A DNA stretch of 64,000 bases from NCBI GenBank assembly GCA_905215155.1, contig CAJMPJ010000004.1:1-64000 (forward strand), in the 5' to 3' direction. The DNA comes from an uncultured bacterium (GTDB lineage: Bacteria; Bacillota; Clostridia; Lachnospirales; Lachnospiraceae). A program made the translations under genes and the position numbers. The first letter of the stretch is position 1. Each line of letters starts with the position of its first letter. The notes below the pieces were generated by a model. That model was not told the DNA's origin and searched no databases. It was given only the letters and a program-made list of their open reading frames with translations. This document shows, piece after piece, positions 36,614 to 47,236 of the stretch.

Positions 36614-39600
36614 ATGGCATTTACACATTTACACGTCCATACGGAATACAGTCTGTTAGATGGGTCCAGTAAGATCAGGGAGCTGGTGCACCGGGTCAAG
36701 GAACTGGGCATGGACAGCGTGGCTATTACGGACCATGGGGTAATGTATGGAGTGATTGATTTTTATAGAGCAGCCAGAGAAGCGGGAGTAAAGCCCATTA
36801 TCGGGTGTGAAGTGTACGTGACCTCCGGCTCCAGATTTGACAGAGAGATCATAAACGGCGAAGACCGGTACTACCATCTGGTTCTTTTGGCGGAGAACGA
36901 TCAGGGCTATCAGAACCTGATGAAGATCGTTTCCAAAGGATTTGTGGAAGGATTTTATTATAAACCCCGCGTGGATTATGAAGTTTTGGAAAAATACCAT
37001 GAAGGGATCATTGCGCTGAGTGCCTGTTTGGCAGGAGAAGTGCAGCGTTTCATCAGCCGTGGCATGTATGAGCAGGGAAAGGCAGCAGCACTTCATTATC
37101 AGGAGATATTCGGCAAGGAGAACTTTTTCCTGGAGCTTCAGGATCATGGGATTCCGGCACAGAAGACGGTGAACCAGGGCCTTCTGCGCATGAGCGAGGA
37201 AACGGGGATTGAACTGGTTGCCACCAATGATATCCATTATACCTATGCAGAGGATGAGGCGCCCCATGATATTCTGCTTTGCATACAGACAGGGAAAAAA
37301 GTGGCGGATGAAAACCGGTTGCGCTATGAGGGGGGACAGTACTACTGCAAGTCGGAAGAAGACATGAGAAAACTCTTTCCTTACGCAGAACAGGCCATTG
37401 AGAATACCCATAAGATCGCCATGCGGTGCAATGTGGAGATTGAGTTTGGTGTGACGAAGCTTCCAAAGTATGACGTGCCGGAAGGCTTTGATTCCTGGAC
37501 TTACTTAAATAAGCTTTGTGCGGAAGGCTTTGAAAGTCATTACCCGGATGACGACGGGACCTTAAAGGAAAGGCTTAATTATGAACTGGATGTGATTCAT
37601 TCCATGGGGTATGTGGATTATTTCCTGATCGTTTGGGATTTCATTCATTATGCAAGATCCAGGGATATTATGGTGGGACCCGGACGAGGCTCGGCAGCAG
37701 GAAGTATCGTTTCCTATTGTCTTGGAATTACAAACATTGATCCCATTCGATATAACCTCCTTTTTGAACGTTTCTTAAATCCCGAACGTGTATCCATGCC
37801 TGATATTGATATAGACTTCTGTTTTGAACGGCGGCAGGAGGTCATTGAGTACGTGATGCAGAAGTATGGGAAGGACCAGGTGGTACAGATCGTCACCTTT
37901 GGTACCCTTGCGGCCAAGGGTGTGGTCCGCGATGTGGGAAGGGTTCTTGATATGCCTTATGCGCGCTGTGATGCCATTGCAAAGATGATCCCGGGGGATC
38001 TTGGCATGACCCTTGAAAAGGCCTTAAAACAAAGCCCTGATCTGCGCAAGGCATACAATGAAGATCCTGAGGTAAAATATTTGATCGACATGTCCATGAG
38101 ACTGGAGGGGCTTCCAAGGCATACCTCCATGCATGCGGCGGGCGTAGTCATCAGCCGGACCTCTGTGGATGAATACGTTCCTCTCTCAAGAGCTGCGGAC
38201 GGTACCATCACCACCCAGTTTACGATGACGACTCTGGAAGAACTGGGGCTTTTAAAGATGGACTTTCTTGGGCTGCGTACACTGACCGTCATTCAGAATG
38301 CGGTGAAGGGCGTGGAAAAAAACAGGAATTTAACCATTGATATGGACAAGATTGATTATAACGATAAGGCAGTTCTGGATTCCATTGGAACCGGTAAGGA
38401 CGAAGGGGTGTTCCAGCTGGAAAGTTCTGGCATGAAAAGCTTTATGAAGGAATTAAAGCCTGAGAGCCTGGAGGATATTATTGCCGGAATCTCCCTTTAC
38501 CGTCCAGGCCCTATGGATTTTATTCCCAAATATCTGAAAGGGAAAAACGACCGCGGCTCCATTACCTATGACTGTCCCCAGCTAGAGCCAATTTTAGGTC
38601 CTACCCACGGATGTATTGTGTATCAGGAACAGGTGATGCAGATTGTAAGGGACTTAGCCGGATATACCATGGGGAGAAGCGATCTGGTCCGCAGAGCCAT
38701 GTCAAAAAAGAAGAGTTCCGTCATGGAAAAGGAGCGGCAGAATTTTGTCTATGGAAACATAGAAGAAGGGGTTACCGGATGTATTTCCAACGGAATTGAT
38801 GAAAAAGTTGCCAACCGCATTTATGATGAGATGATCGACTTTGCCAAATATGCATTTAACAAGTCCCATGCGGCTGCCTATGCGGTGGTCTCATACCAGA
38901 CTGCCTATTTAAAATATTATTATCCCCAGGAGTTTATGGCAGCCTTATTAACGTCTGTTATGGATAATGTATCAAAGGTCTCGGAATACATCTTAAACTG
39001 CAAGCAGATGGGCATTTCCATTCTTCCACCGGATATCAACGAAGGAGAAAGCGGATTTTCCGTGTCAGGCAAATCCATCCGTTACGGTTTATCAGCCATT
39101 AAAAGCGTTGGAAAGTCGGTGGTGGAGCTGATCGTTTCAGAACGGCAAAAGAATGGCATCTTTCATGATTTGGAGGATTTCATTGAACGGATGAGCAATA
39201 AGGAGGTCAATAAAAGAACCCTGGAAAATTTTATAAAATCAGGAGCGCTTGACACCCTTCCCGGCACAAGAAAGCAAAAGCTGCTCATAGCGCCGGAACT
39301 GCTGGACCAAAGGAGCAAGGAACGGAAAAATACCATGGAGGGTCAGATGACCCTGTTTGATATCGCAGGAGACGAGGAAAAAAGCCGCTATCAGGTCACG
39401 TTCCCGGATGTGGGAGAGTTCTCAAAGGAGGATCTGCTGGCATTTGAAAAAGAGACACTTGGCATCTATTTAAGCGGTCATCCGATGGAAGCCTATGAAT
39501 CCACCTGGAGGAATAATATTACCGCATTTACCATTGATTTTCTTGTGGATGAGGAAACCGAAGCCGCCAAGGTTACGGATGGTGCCTATGTGACGATCGG

Positions 39601-40096
39601 AGGTATGATTACAGCCAAAACCGTAAAAACTACAAGAAATAACAAAATGATGGCATTTATTACATTAGAAGATCTTCTGGGTTCCGTCGAGGTTATCGTT
39701 TTTCCAAAAGACTATGAGAGCAAGCGGGAGCTGTTTGTGGAGGAATCCAAGGTCTTTATTCAGGGGAGGGTCTCCATCGGTGATGATCCGGTAGGAAAGC
39801 TGATTTGTGAACGTGTGATACCTTTTTCCGATCTGCCCAAGGAGCTTTGGCTGAAATTCCCGGATAAGGAAGAGTATTCGGCAATGGAACGGGACCTTCT
39901 CGAGGACTTAAAAGAATCCGAGGGAAATGATTCTGTCATCATTTATCTGGAGAAGGAACGGGCCAAGAAAGTACTGCCTTCCAACCGGAATGTGAATGCC
40001 GGTGGAGCGCTGTTAGACCACCTGGTAAAAAAACTTGGTGAAAAAAATGTCAAAGTTGTGGAAAAAAAACTTGAAAAGATTGGGAAAATGAATTAG
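36614..40096 (+). CDS. dnaE: DNA polymerase III alpha subunit
   Basis: 1160 aa from the ATG giving MAFTHLHVHTEYSLLDG, with AAGAAGGAG upstream. The order is PHP domain (HLHVHTEYS, residues 4-12), polymerase core with the catalytic aspartates in PDIDIDFCFERR, the beta-clamp-binding and helix-hairpin-helix region, and an OB-fold near 1000-1070. It is the DnaE1-type single enzyme rather than PolC. It precedes pfkA by about 60 nt. Confidence 0.97.
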   Translation: MAFTHLHVHTEYSLLDGSSKIRELVHRVKELGMDSVAITDHGVMYGVIDFYRAAREAGVKPIIGCEVYVTSGSRFDREIINGEDRYYHLVLLAENDQGYQNLMKIVSKGFVEGFYYKPRVDYEVLEKYHEGIIALSACLAGEVQRFISRGMYEQGKAAALHYQEIFGKENFFLELQDHGIPAQKTVNQGLLRMSEETGIELVATNDIHYTYAEDEAPHDILLCIQTGKKVADENRLRYEGGQYYCKSEEDMRKLFPYAEQAIENTHKIAMRCNVEIEFGVTKLPKYDVPEGFDSWTYLNKLCAEGFESHYPDDDGTLKERLNYELDVIHSMGYVDYFLIVWDFIHYARSRDIMVGPGRGSAAGSIVSYCLGITNIDPIRYNLLFERFLNPERVSMPDIDIDFCFERRQEVIEYVMQKYGKDQVVQIVTFGTLAAKGVVRDVGRVLDMPYARCDAIAKMIPGDLGMTLEKALKQSPDLRKAYNEDPEVKYLIDMSMRLEGLPRHTSMHAAGVVISRTSVDEYVPLSRAADGTITTQFTMTTLEELGLLKMDFLGLRTLTVIQNAVKGVEKNRNLTIDMDKIDYNDKAVLDSIGTGKDEGVFQLESSGMKSFMKELKPESLEDIIAGISLYRPGPMDFIPKYLKGKNDRGSITYDCPQLEPILGPTHGCIVYQEQVMQIVRDLAGYTMGRSDLVRRAMSKKKSSVMEKERQNFVYGNIEEGVTGCISNGIDEKVANRIYDEMIDFAKYAFNKSHAAAYAVVSYQTAYLKYYYPQEFMAALLTSVMDNVSKVSEYILNCKQMGISILPPDINEGESGFSVSGKSIRYGLSAIKSVGKSVVELIVSERQKNGIFHDLEDFIERMSNKEVNKRTLENFIKSGALDTLPGTRKQKLLIAPELLDQRSKERKNTMEGQMTLFDIAGDEEKSRYQVTFPDVGEFSKEDLLAFEKETLGIYLSGHPMEAYESTWRNNITAFTIDFLVDEETEAAKVTDGAYVTIGGMITAKTVKTTRNNKMMAFITLEDLLGSVEVIVFPKDYESKRELFVEESKVFIQGRVSIGDDPVGKLICERVIPFSDLPKELWLKFPDKEEYSAMERDLLEDLKESEGNDSVIIYLEKERAKKVLPSNRNVNAGGALLDHLVKKLGEKNVKVVEKKLEKIGKMN

Positions 40097-40132
40097 AATA
40101 CAACATGTACGAAATGAAAAACAAAAAAATAG

Positions 40133-41134
<1,002 letters not shown>

Positions 41135-41171
41135 AACGGACACAGGACTGCTGTAAGGAACCTCTGTTTCA

Positions 41172-42008
41172 TTACAGATGTTCCATCCAGATTCGGACCA
41201 GAGGGACCCAGCTTTGACACTGGGGAACGATATACGTTCCGTCTTCTCCGGAGACCTCCTGGTTAGCAAGAGACAGTCCGTGGCAGCCTGCCGGATAGAT
41301 ATGCATTTCCACATTTACCCCGTGTTCGGTAAGAGCGTCTGCCAGCAGATAGCTGTTCTTTACGGGAACGGCATGATCGGTGGAGGTATGCCAGAGGAAG
41401 GTCTTTGGCGTATGGGAGCCGACCTGGTGTTCCAGGGAGACAAGACGGCGGAGGGTTTGATCCTCTGCCCTGGCTCCTAACAGATTGGTAAAAGAACCGG
41501 GATGGCAGCAGGGACCGGAGGAAATGACCGGATAACCAAGAATCAAACCGTTTGGCCGGATATCCTCGGGATTCAGCTTCAGAGGACCGAAAAGAAATTC
41601 CTGGTTCCAGAAAGCTCCCAGGCTGCAGGCCAGATGGCCCCCGGCAGAAAAACCTGCCACAATGATTTTTTCCGTGTCGATTTGCCATTCCGATGCATGG
41701 GAGCGGACCAATGATACGGCCGCAGCCAGCTCCATCTGGGGATAAGGAAATCCCACCGGCGCTACGCTGTAATGCAGTACAAAGGCATGGTATCCCATAG
41801 ACAAAAACTGCATGGCTACCGGTTCCCCTTCCCGGTCCGATAAGTGTTCGTAACCGCCTCCCGGGCAGATAATCACTGCCGGACGTTTGCGTTCACGGAA
41901 GATGGAAATCGGATCAAGGATATAAGCGTTCAGACTGGCAGGAACCGTTGAGTTTCCATGACCTGCCTGCTCCTCTGTAATGTAAATTTTCTCTGTGAAA
42001 TTCTTCAT
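41172..42008 (-). CDS. Alpha/beta hydrolase, probable sugar acetylesterase
   Basis: 278 aa. It has the oxyanion motif ICPGGGYEHLSDREGE, the nucleophile GFS121AGG, an acid in HTSTDHAVPV and the histidine in GCHGLSLAN, as in BD-FAE and Axe/Aes-like acetyl esterases. There is no signal peptide, so it would act on imported acetylated oligosaccharides. It is convergent with pfkA and divergent from the GH105 gene, with a palindromic operator at its promoter, which places it in the pectin regulon. The exact acyl group and sugar are inferred. Confidence 0.82.
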   Translation of the reverse strand: MKNFTEKIYITEEQAGHGNSTVPASLNAYILDPISIFRERKRPAVIICPGGGYEHLSDREGEPVAMQFLSMGYHAFVLHYSVAPVGFPYPQMELAAAVSLVRSHASEWQIDTEKIIVAGFSAGGHLACSLGAFWNQEFLFGPLKLNPEDIRPNGLILGYPVISSGPCCHPGSFTNLLGARAEDQTLRRLVSLEHQVGSHTPKTFLWHTSTDHAVPVKNSYLLADALTEHGVNVEMHIYPAGCHGLSLANQEVSGEDGTYIVPQCQSWVPLVRIWMEHL

Positions 42009-42224
42009 AATCTAATTAAGATCCTTTCTTTCGCAATTGCTTCTTTGGCTGTTGCATTTCCAGTTCCTTTTTTCAAAGCACCTCTCCCCAGACTGTTAGG
42101 GATAATCCAATAACAGCTGATTATGCCGGCTCCATAAGAATGACCGGTATTATAATAATTTTAATTTCTATTTGCCGTATGTTATCGTAAGCAGTAACGG
42201 CGTTCTTATAAATTCGTATGTATC

Positions 42225-42257
42225 GTGTAAGTACTTACACACACTTCAACTATATTA
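42225..42257 (-). promoter_or_regulatory. Palindromic operator at the esterase promoter
   Basis: GTGTAAGTACTTACAC is a perfect 16-bp palindrome at 42225-42240. On the minus strand a -10-like TAATAT lies 11 nt upstream of it (42252-42257), so a bound repressor would block the transcription start. It is one of four related sites in the window. The rest of the 42009-42590 gap holds no gene I can support. Confidence 0.7.
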
Positions 42258-42590
42258 CCATAAGTTTTAAAAGATAAAAGGTGAAAAGTGAATAAAAATT
42301 AAATGATTTATTAGGAATATTATCTAAAATAAAGCTGCTTTTTGTTTGTTAAAAAACTAACATTTTGAATATTGATAAAATTAAACTATAAAAATCATAT
42401 AGTTCATAATAAAATGTGTAAAACAAACAAAATGCTTAACGATAAACCTCTGCAGCAAGGTCATTTGGCGGAAGTTTATAAAAAAAGAATGTTAGGACAG
42501 GACATAAAAGGGATCTCCCAACTGTTCTTACAAAGGAACAGAGCGGAAAAAAGCGAGGTCTTGATCCCGGATAAATTTTCCTGAAGGGGT

Positions 42591-42619
42591 TTGACAACTT
42601 GGGAATTTCCGGTTATTCT
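42591..42619 (+). promoter_or_regulatory. Promoter of the GH105 gene
   Basis: TTGACA, 17-nt spacer and TATTCT. No palindromic operator is visible next to it. Confidence 0.65.
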
Positions 42620-42651
42620 GATAGAAGGCTGACCACAGTAGAGGGGTGGCC

Positions 42652-42780
42652 ATGATCCTTACCTCCATGGAAAATGGATTCCGGCAGGGGGAGATGTGGC
42701 CGGGAATACCGCTTGGTGGACAGGGGCACAGCAGAAACGGAAACTGCATGAAAAGCCGCAGGGGAAGTAAATTCGGATAA
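42652..42780 (+). CDS. Possible leader peptide upstream of GH105 (42 aa)
   Basis: An ATG behind GAGGGG opens 42 codons (starting MILTSMENGFRQGEMWPG) between the promoter and the GH105 start. The peptide resembles nothing I know, and the stretch is unusually GC-rich, so it may instead be a structured leader. Confidence 0.25.
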   Translation: MILTSMENGFRQGEMWPGIPLGGQGHSRNGNCMKSRRGSKFG

Positions 42781-42804
42781 GAACGCAGAGAGAGGAAGAC
42801 GAGC

Positions 42805-43941
42805 ATGGATGCAATTGAAATGTATATCAGTGAGCTGATGGAGAAGAGCACACCGGACCGTCCGGTCTGGAACATTGAAAAGCTCCTTCAGGGGAAAAAG
42901 TCAGGCTGGAATTATATAGACGGCTGTATGATCAAAGCAATCTTAGAGATGTATGCCATTACAAAAAATCCAAAGTATCTGGAATTTGCCGATGGATTTA
43001 TTGATCACCGGGTGAGAGAAGACGGCACCATCGACGGTTATGACGTGGAGGAGAAAAACATTGATAATGTAAATGCAGGAAAAACTCTGTTTGAGCTTTA
43101 TGATCTGACCGGTAAGGAAAAATACAGAAAAGCCATTGATCTGGTTTACAGCCAGATCGAAAGGATGCCAAGAACCAAAGAAGGAAATTTCTGGCATAAA
43201 AATATATATCCCAATCAGGTATGGCTTGACGGCCTTTATATGTGCCAGCCATTTTATATGGAATATGAAACACGGTTCAACAACAAAAAGAACTGCGGCG
43301 ATATCTACCGCCAGTTTTTGAATGTGAAAACGCATATGAAGGATACGGAGACCGGTCTTTATTATCATGCCTATGATTCCGAACGTAAGATGTTCTGGTG
43401 CGATAAGGTGACCGGTTTGTCCCAGAATTTCTGGCTGAGAGCACTTGGCTGGTATTCCATGGCGCTTTTGGATACGATGGATAAGGCCGATCCCTCCGAT
43501 GCAGAAGAATTAAAACAGATGAGAGAAGAATTTCTGGATCTCATTGACGCTATGTTAAAGTATCAGGATGAAAGCGGTATGTGGTATCAGATCGTCAATT
43601 TAGGCGGAATGGACGGGAATTATCTGGAAACCAGCGGCAGTGCCATTTTCTCCTATGCGATTTTAAAAGGAGTGCGTCTGGGATATCTTCCGGAATCCTA
43701 TGCCCAGTTCGGAAAGAAGGCATTTGAGGGAATCTGCAACAAGTATCTTGATTTGGAAAAGGGGAATATGAGCCTTGGCGGAATTTGCCTTGTGGCAGGA
43801 CTTGGCGGAAAGGACAGAAGAAACGGCACCTATGACTATTATATGTCAGAGCCGGTGGTAAAAGATGATGCAAAGGGCGTGGGACCGTTCCTCCTGGCTT
43901 ATACGGAGATGAAACGGACCGGATGGGAATTTTATTCGTGA
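42805..43941 (+). CDS. GH105 unsaturated (rhamno)galacturonyl hydrolase
   Basis: 378 aa, six-hairpin alpha/alpha barrel of the GH105 (YteR/RhiN) family. The catalytic Asp is in NQVWLDGLYMCQPF near residue 140, and FWLRALGWYSMAL and the end segment GICLVAGLG are further signatures. It removes the 4-deoxy-unsaturated uronic acid from the non-reducing end of lyase-generated pectin oligomers. No signal peptide, so it acts in the cytosol. It has its own promoter and a bidirectional terminator. Confidence 0.92.
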   Translation: MDAIEMYISELMEKSTPDRPVWNIEKLLQGKKSGWNYIDGCMIKAILEMYAITKNPKYLEFADGFIDHRVREDGTIDGYDVEEKNIDNVNAGKTLFELYDLTGKEKYRKAIDLVYSQIERMPRTKEGNFWHKNIYPNQVWLDGLYMCQPFYMEYETRFNNKKNCGDIYRQFLNVKTHMKDTETGLYYHAYDSERKMFWCDKVTGLSQNFWLRALGWYSMALLDTMDKADPSDAEELKQMREEFLDLIDAMLKYQDESGMWYQIVNLGGMDGNYLETSGSAIFSYAILKGVRLGYLPESYAQFGKKAFEGICNKYLDLEKGNMSLGGICLVAGLGGKDRRNGTYDYYMSEPVVKDDAKGVGPFLLAYTEMKRTGWEFYS

Positions 43942-43951
43942 TCATAAATAT

Positions 43952-43997
43952 AAAAAGAGGAGTGGAGCCACATCACATTGGCTCCACTCCTCTTTTT
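43952..43997. terminator. Bidirectional terminator
   Basis: AAAAAGAGGAGTGGAGCCA pairs perfectly with its complement and has A- and T-runs at either side, between the convergent GH105 and AraC genes. Confidence 0.93.
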
Positions 43998-43999
43998 GT

Positions 44000-44866
44000 C
44001 TATCTTAAGCTGTTCTGTGCATATTTTTTCGGTGAAATCCCGGTTTTTTTGGTAAAGGCTTTAAAAAAGTTGCTGTAATCATTAAAGCCGCACATGCTGT
44101 AAACCTCATTGGCGCTGTAACCGCCAGCCAAAAGCGTCTGAGCCAGTTCAATGCGCCGGGTGTTAATATAGGAATTAATGGTAGTTCCGGTGCCTTTTTT
44201 AAAGAGTCTGCAAAGGTAAGAGGAGCTTAAATAAAAATGTGCGGCTATTTCCCCGATGCTCAATTGGGAATCAATGTTGTGATGGATATAGGTGAGAATA
44301 TCGGCGACCTTGCTGTTAAAATACTGTCTTTGGTCCTCCGTTTTATCTCCAAGAGACGCATCAATGGTTAGCTTTGTCATAAAAACCATAAATTCTGCGA
44401 ATGTGGAACGCTCTTCCACATCTTGTCCAAATCCTTCTTCTGTGGATAATTTATTAAAATAATAAGTAAACCGTCTCTGCTGGCTCGGATTTAACGCAAG
44501 GCGGTGGGAAAACTTTTCCGGCCGGTGGGAAAAGCAGTAGGTCAAATCCGTCTTTGGTGTTGAAATGGTTTTTAAATAACCGGGATCAATAAAAACCGCA
44601 AACCGCTCATGAGGCCCCGAAGCATTGAGCTGAAGTACCTGATGCTTTTCGTGCTGGTTGATCATGAACAAATTACCAGGTTCGATCCGGTAATTTCTTT
44701 CATCAATTAAAAACGTGCGTCCCCCGCTGAGGGAGAAATAAAATTCATAGCATTGATGTCTGTGCATACTTAATATGCCTGAGTCCTTATTAAGATGTGC
44801 AATGGAGAAGTATTTGGAAGCCATACAGTAGTCGATTCCGTCTGAATATGAGGTAAGTACTTTCAT
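44000..44866 (-). CDS. AraC-family transcriptional regulator
   Basis: 288 aa. The N-terminal cupin sensor includes SMHRHQCYEFYFSLSGGRTF and LFMINQHEKHQV; the two C-terminal helix-turn-helix motifs are LSIGEIAAHFYLSSSYLCRL and ANEVYSMCGFNDYSNFFKAF, ending with the usual KKTGISPKKY. It lies divergent to the ABC importer operon and is probably an activator of pectin-sugar uptake or hydrolysis genes, by position. Confidence 0.92.
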   Translation of the reverse strand: MKVLTSYSDGIDYCMASKYFSIAHLNKDSGILSMHRHQCYEFYFSLSGGRTFLIDERNYRIEPGNLFMINQHEKHQVLQLNASGPHERFAVFIDPGYLKTISTPKTDLTYCFSHRPEKFSHRLALNPSQQRRFTYYFNKLSTEEGFGQDVEERSTFAEFMVFMTKLTIDASLGDKTEDQRQYFNSKVADILTYIHHNIDSQLSIGEIAAHFYLSSSYLCRLFKKGTGTTINSYINTRRIELAQTLLAGGYSANEVYSMCGFNDYSNFFKAFTKKTGISPKKYAQNSLR

Positions 44867-44970
44867 ATATCCTAATCTCCTTAGCTAAAATTACTAAAAT
44901 CATACCATAGGATGTCAATATATGCAATGTTTTGTGCAGTATTTGAAATGAATTAAACCATAATAGATGT

Positions 44971-45006
44971 TATAATATAGAAAAAGCACAGTGTAAGCGC
45001 TTACGC
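44971..45006 (+). promoter_or_regulatory. ABC operon -10 and palindromic operator
   Basis: TATAAT at 44971-44976 (no good -35, so an activator may be needed) followed 14 nt later by GTGTAAGCGCTTACGC at 44991-45006, whose central 12 bp are a perfect palindrome. The same site occurs before the lacI gene. It also fits the loose cre consensus, so CcpA is an alternative reader. Confidence 0.7.
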
Positions 45007-45095
45007 AACAAGGTGGAAAAATGTCGAAATGTGTAGATGCTGCACCGGGCTTTTTAAAAACTCATTGAAAAGAGTAAGAAAAAGGAGAGAGAAAG

Positions 45096-46472
45096 ATGAG
45101 AAAAATCAAACAGTGGACAGCGATGGGGTTAGCGACTGTTATGGCTATGTCTTTATCTGCCTGTGGAAGCAGTAAAAGCAGTACTACGGATTCTAGCAGT
45201 GCGGCTGAAACCACAAAGGCAGCAGAGGCAACTTCGGCAGCTTCAGGAACAACGTCCGGAGAGCCGGTGGAACTCAAGTTTTCCTGGTGGGGTGGGGATT
45301 CCAGACATGCAGCAACAGAAGAGGCAATCAAAGCATTTGAGGCAAAATATCCGAATATAAAAGTAACTCCCGAGTACGGTGCATGGACAGGCTGGGAAGA
45401 AAAGCAGTCCTTAAATATCCTGGGGGGCAACGCCTCTGATGTGATGCAGATTAACTGGAACTGGATTGAATCCTATAGTCAGGGCGGAAAATCATTTGCT
45501 AATCTGGAAGATTACTCCGACGTTCTTGATTTGACACAGTTCTCACCGGAGAGTCTTGATTTATGCAAAGTGGATAATAAATTAATGGCTGTTCCGATTT
45601 CCTTAACAGGACGTTTATTCTACTGGAACAAGACCGCTTTTGATGAGGTTGGAGTACCAATTCCTACCGATCTTGATTCTCTGTATGCAGCTGGGGAAGC
45701 ATTTAAGGCAAAGGATCCTGATATGTATCCGCTGGCACTGGGACAGTATGACCGTATGATCTTAATGGTATATTATCTGGAATCTAAATATGGCAAGAAC
45801 TGGGTAGAGGGAGGACAGATCAACTATACCGAAGAGGAAGTAAAAGACGGTATGGATTTCATCAACGAGCTTGAAGCAAAGCATGTCATTCCGAAACAGG
45901 CAACCATTGATGGAGATATGGCCGACTCTCTTGACAAGAATGCAAAATGGATTGACGGAAAGTATGCAGGTATCTTTGAGTGGGACTCCTCTGCTTCCAA
46001 ATTCAAAAAAGCTCTTGAAGGCAGTGTCAATAAGCCGGGTCAGGAATTTGTTGTTGGTGACTTTGTTAAAATGGGAGACAACGACGGAGGCTTCACAAAG
46101 ATCTCCATGGCATTTGCTGTATCAGCAAATTCACAGCATCCAAAGGAAGCTGCTATGTTAATCAATTTCCTTTTAAATGAAGAGGAAGGTGTGAAGATCT
46201 GTTCAACAGAAAGAGGAATTCCTTGCTCTAAAGCAGGCTTAAAGATTCTTGAAGATAATAAACTTGGCGATGCCCTGACCATTGAAGCAAACACAAAGGT
46301 TATGAACTACAGCAAGTTTACTTTGGACAGCAAGTTTGAGCACAATGATTTAAAGGCAAACCCGGACGGCGTTTACTACAAGGTATTTGGTAAATTAAGC
46401 TCAGGAGAACTTGATTCCCAGGCGGCTGCAAAAGAGCTGATTAAGGGCATTACTGATACACTGGAAAGCTAA
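45096..46472 (+). CDS. ABC sugar transporter, substrate-binding lipoprotein
   Basis: 458 aa. Lipoprotein signal with lipobox LSA-C23, then a Ser/Thr/Ala-rich linker to about residue 50 and a family 1 (MalE-like) solute-binding domain (VELKFSWWGGDSRHAATEEA, AVPISLTGRLFYWNKTAFDE, AAMLINFLLNEEEG). Ligand is inferred to be a pectin oligogalacturonide from context. It is the first gene of the importer operon and is followed by a strong hairpin. Confidence 0.93.
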   Translation: MRKIKQWTAMGLATVMAMSLSACGSSKSSTTDSSSAAETTKAAEATSAASGTTSGEPVELKFSWWGGDSRHAATEEAIKAFEAKYPNIKVTPEYGAWTGWEEKQSLNILGGNASDVMQINWNWIESYSQGGKSFANLEDYSDVLDLTQFSPESLDLCKVDNKLMAVPISLTGRLFYWNKTAFDEVGVPIPTDLDSLYAAGEAFKAKDPDMYPLALGQYDRMILMVYYLESKYGKNWVEGGQINYTEEEVKDGMDFINELEAKHVIPKQATIDGDMADSLDKNAKWIDGKYAGIFEWDSSASKFKKALEGSVNKPGQEFVVGDFVKMGDNDGGFTKISMAFAVSANSQHPKEAAMLINFLLNEEEGVKICSTERGIPCSKAGLKILEDNKLGDALTIEANTKVMNYSKFTLDSKFEHNDLKANPDGVYYKVFGKLSSGELDSQAAAKELIKGITDTLES

Positions 46473-47231
46473 TTGAATAAAATCGTTGGAAAACAATACA
46501 TATTTCATACGAGCCGCCATATGATTATGGCGGCTCCCATAGAGAAAAGGGCAGACAAAGTCATGGAGTGCAGAAACGAGACATTGAAACCATACCAGCT
46601 AATGGGAGCAGTACAAATGTATGAGGCTACTGGAGATGAAGCCTTCAAAGAGTTTGTGATGACTCATTTAAGCAGGAACAAAGCCACGGAAGGGACGGCA
46701 GAAAGTCTGCCGGTGCAGGATTATTTAGCATATATTTTTGCTTACGGGCAAACGGGCGATGAGGAATACAGACGGAAGATGGAATCTGCAATTCATTCAA
46801 AGGAATGGACCTTGGATTTTATGCCATTTGTTACGGCGTATGAGACAAAGTATAAAAGAAAAGAACACTATAATGAAATTGCGGCGATGTTTCGGGGCAA
46901 GGAATCATTCACGGGAAATGAGCTGATTGCTTTGATCGAAACCATCAGTCAGATGTCAGAAGAGATCTATGAATATTATAGGGAATTAAGAGATTTGTTT
47001 AAGGATATAGTCAAGAAGAAGATGAAAAAACTTCCGGATTCTTCTGAAATTTTGGAAATCGGTTATTCCATCCTGAAGGCTTGTAATACCGGTGTGCTTC
47101 AAAAAGAGAAATACAGCAATTTCGGAGAACTTGCATGGCAAACGATCGCGGGTGAGGGGAAACAAACCTGGTCAGGATTGGAAAACATGATCCGCGCACA
47201 ATATACAATACTTAAAAAACAGGAGGTATAA
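46473..47231 (+). CDS. Shortened GH105-like protein in the ABC operon
   Basis: 252 aa with TTG start directly after the binding-protein stop and only a weak GGAAAG site; downstream ATGs at 46521 and 46527 are alternatives. Segments line up with the GH105 enzyme of this same window: LKPYQLMGAVQMYEATGDEA with MIKAILEMYAITKNPKY, TLDFMPFVTAYETKYKRKEH with WLDGLYMCQPFYMEYETRF, and EIGYSILKACNTGVLQKEKY with IFSYAILKGVRLGYLPESY. The middle part with the conserved RALGWYSM is missing, so the barrel is incomplete and activity is doubtful. It could be a sugar-binding pseudoenzyme or a decaying paralogue. Confidence 0.7.
   Translation: MNKIVGKQYIFHTSRHMIMAAPIEKRADKVMECRNETLKPYQLMGAVQMYEATGDEAFKEFVMTHLSRNKATEGTAESLPVQDYLAYIFAYGQTGDEEYRRKMESAIHSKEWTLDFMPFVTAYETKYKRKEHYNEIAAMFRGKESFTGNELIALIETISQMSEEIYEYYRELRDLFKDIVKKKMKKLPDSSEILEIGYSILKACNTGVLQKEKYSNFGELAWQTIAGEGKQTWSGLENMIRAQYTILKKQEV
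46511..46536 (+). repeat. Perfect hairpin at the binding-protein/permease junction
   Basis: GAGCCGCCATA and TATGGCGGCTC form an 11-bp stem with a TGAT loop, 38 nt after the binding-protein stop codon. No T-run follows. Such stems often protect the 3' end of binding-protein mRNA and lower expression of downstream transporter genes. Confidence 0.75.
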
Positions 47232-47236
47232 GCAGT

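Noticed and set aside
36656..37466. 251- and 137-codon minus-strand frames
   Set aside because: Antisense shadows of the dnaE PHP region.
42372..42584. 70-codon plus-strand frame in the esterase-GH105 gap
   Set aside because: No ribosome binding site, AT-rich composition, no recognisable family; runs up to the GH105 promoter.
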